Part shown: positions 63,122 to 64,000 of the stretch, in pieces
Position numbering within the stretch: the stretch's first letter is position 1
Layout: each line of letters starts with the position of its first letter
Assembly: GCA_002483265.1 (NCBI GenBank)
Contig: DLHO01000010.1
Span: forward strand, 108,142 to 172,141
Direction: 5' to 3'
DNA from: Flavobacteriales bacterium UBA7666
GTDB taxonomy: Bacteria; Bacteroidota; Bacteroidia; Flavobacteriales_D; Crocinitomicaceae
Length of the DNA stretch: 64,000 nt
Notes under the pieces: model-generated
What the model saw: the letters and a program-made list of their open reading frames with translations, nothing else
What the model was told of the DNA's origin: nothing
The model's database searches: none
Program-made: the position numbers and the translations under genes

Positions 63122-64000
63122 ATGAAAAAACTACTTACCTTACTAGTTGTTTTCGCTTCAACTTTTTCTTTCTCTCAGGGATGGAATTTTATCGGAAGTT
63201 CAGCCGGGATTGCTAATGCTACTGAAGTCGATATCGAAACTACTCCCGGTGGAAATTTATATGCTGCAGCCCTTAACGCTGGGGTTGTTACCGTATATAA
63301 ATGGAGCACTGTTTCCAACTCATGGGTATCCATGTCCGGAGCTACCATCCCGGGAACATCATCCGGTCTCGATTTGTTAGTTATCGGAGAAACAACTCCT
63401 GTTTTTGCTGTAAAATCAAATCAGGGAGCTTTACCAAACCAATTTTTGTACATCTATAAATTCAACGGAACTTCTTGGATTTTCCAAACGATGGGGCCTG
63501 GTGGCTATAATACGGTCAACTACAATGACCAGTATTCCTTACGTGCAAATACAGCAGGAAATTTGATCTTGACATTCTTCAATGAAAATGAGCAGGCAAC
63601 CGGCTACTCTCCCGATGATGCCTTGATCACAATTAATATGACTACACAAACTGTTCATGGTGGAGCAAGTCCAAATCTGGAACAAACAAGTTTTGCAGGT
63701 CAGTTAAGTTCGTGTGTAGATGGGAATACAACTTATGTAATCCACGGAGAAGCAGACATGTCAGATTATATTCCTATGGATGTTTCGGTGAATGGTGCAA
63801 CCTACTCCAACAATACGCTGGATAATATGGATGGAGCTTACAAAATGCTGATTGAGAAAAACAATGGTGCTACTGTTACCAGCTCTGTTTGGTCTGTTAC
63901 CTCTTCACCGTACCCCTTAAGGCTGCGTTCTTTCAATGGAACAACTTTTGGAACACAGACTGCTGTCAGCACTAGCGGAGCAGTGGTCGATTTTGATTTT
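63122..64000 (+). CDS. Secreted protein, N-terminal part (truncated by window edge)
   Basis: The frame from ATG 63122 stays open for 293 codons to the window edge. It starts with a signal peptide (MKKLLTLLVVFASTFSFSQG). The rest has repeated strand-turn units with Trp/Tyr and SSxxW patterns (KWSTVSNSWVSM, YKFNGTSWIF), as in beta-propellers such as sialidase- or kelch-like folds. It resembles the N-terminal region of paralogue 2 in general style but not in sequence that I can align reliably. The C-terminus, and therefore any T9SS domain, is outside the window. Confidence 0.85.
   Translation, partial: MKKLLTLLVVFASTFSFSQGWNFIGSSAGIANATEVDIETTPGGNLYAAALNAGVVTVYKWSTVSNSWVSMSGATIPGTSSGLDLLVIGETTPVFAVKSNQGALPNQFLYIYKFNGTSWIFQTMGPGGYNTVNYNDQYSLRANTAGNLILTFFNENEQATGYSPDDALITINMTTQTVHGGASPNLEQTSFAGQLSSCVDGNTTYVIHGEADMSDYIPMDVSVNGATYSNNTLDNMDGAYKMLIEKNNGATVTSSVWSVTSSPYPLRLRSFNGTTFGTQTAVSTSGAVVDFDF

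Noticed and set aside
1..64000. tRNA or rRNA genes
   Set aside because: I scanned intergenic gaps for TΨC-like and acceptor-stem patterns and saw none; all long gaps are explained by terminators, promoters or short repeats.

Overview
The window looks like a chromosomal stretch from a Bacteroidota member of the Flavobacteriales. A Fluviicola/Crocinitomicaceae-like bacterium is my best guess, but that is inference and no rRNA is present to test it. Evidence: six secreted proteins end in type IX secretion (T9SS) C-terminal sorting domains with the YPNP-type motif, and two of these carry SprB-type repeats. There is a TonB receptor with a carboxypeptidase-regulatory-like N-terminus, a cytochrome b558-type succinate dehydrogenase, and many genes preceded by the Bacteroidota promoter element TAnnTTTG rather than a -35/-10 pair. 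Gene density is high. I found no tRNA, rRNA, CRISPR array, phage, transposase or classical DNA-binding regulator.

Layout. 0-8.4 kb: recJ on the minus strand, then a tight plus-strand run from tatA through gatA, a MltD-like lytic transglycosylase, two glycosyltransferases (families 2 and 9) and a UbiA-like membrane protein, with gaps from -14 to +21 bp; this reads as one envelope-flavoured operon. 8.4-15.7 kb: a secreted hypothetical protein, pgk, three hypothetical proteins, a very short di-haem cytochrome resembling the N-terminus of ActA, gatC and an acyltransferase on the minus strand, and trpS. 15.7-24.8 kb: an oligopeptide-type substrate-binding lipoprotein without permeases, ppk1, a LytS-family protein that has lost its phospho-acceptor His and N-box Asn, an outer-membrane barrel protein and aspS. 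24.8-31.2 kb: a mostly minus-strand group (NlpE-like lipoprotein, quinone-oxidoreductase-like enzyme, rsmI, RDD protein, endonuclease/exonuclease/phosphatase, M42 peptidase) facing one universal stress protein. Two families of short intergenic repeats sit here.

31.5-43 kb: a large T9SS cargo protein with a PKD domain, a TonB-dependent receptor whose transcript probably starts with a hairpin, a Sco1-type copper protein, a MFS transporter with an extra membrane insertion, and the sdhC-sdhA-sdhB operon, whose SdhC has a large extra hydrophilic loop. 43-64 kb: T9SS cargo territory (PA-domain protein, DUF2341 protein, trypsin-like protease, two long paralogous adhesin-like proteins, and the start of another secreted protein cut by the window edge). 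Interleaved are a translationally overlapped minus-strand operon (secreted protein, udk, a 1205-residue NtrY-like histidine kinase), a thioredoxin-like protein and radA.

Functional links: gatA, gatC and aspS belong to translation and may take part in tRNA-dependent amidation (gatB is not here). The succinate dehydrogenase operon and the Sco1 protein are respiratory. The secreted proteins would use T9SS machinery encoded outside the window. I did not find a clear-cut new defence or biosynthetic system. The most interesting items are the double-substituted LytS-like pseudokinase, the paralogous cargo pair with a nearly invariant linker before the sorting domain, the enlarged SdhC and MFS proteins, the stand-alone ActA-like mini-cytochrome and the intergenic repeat families.
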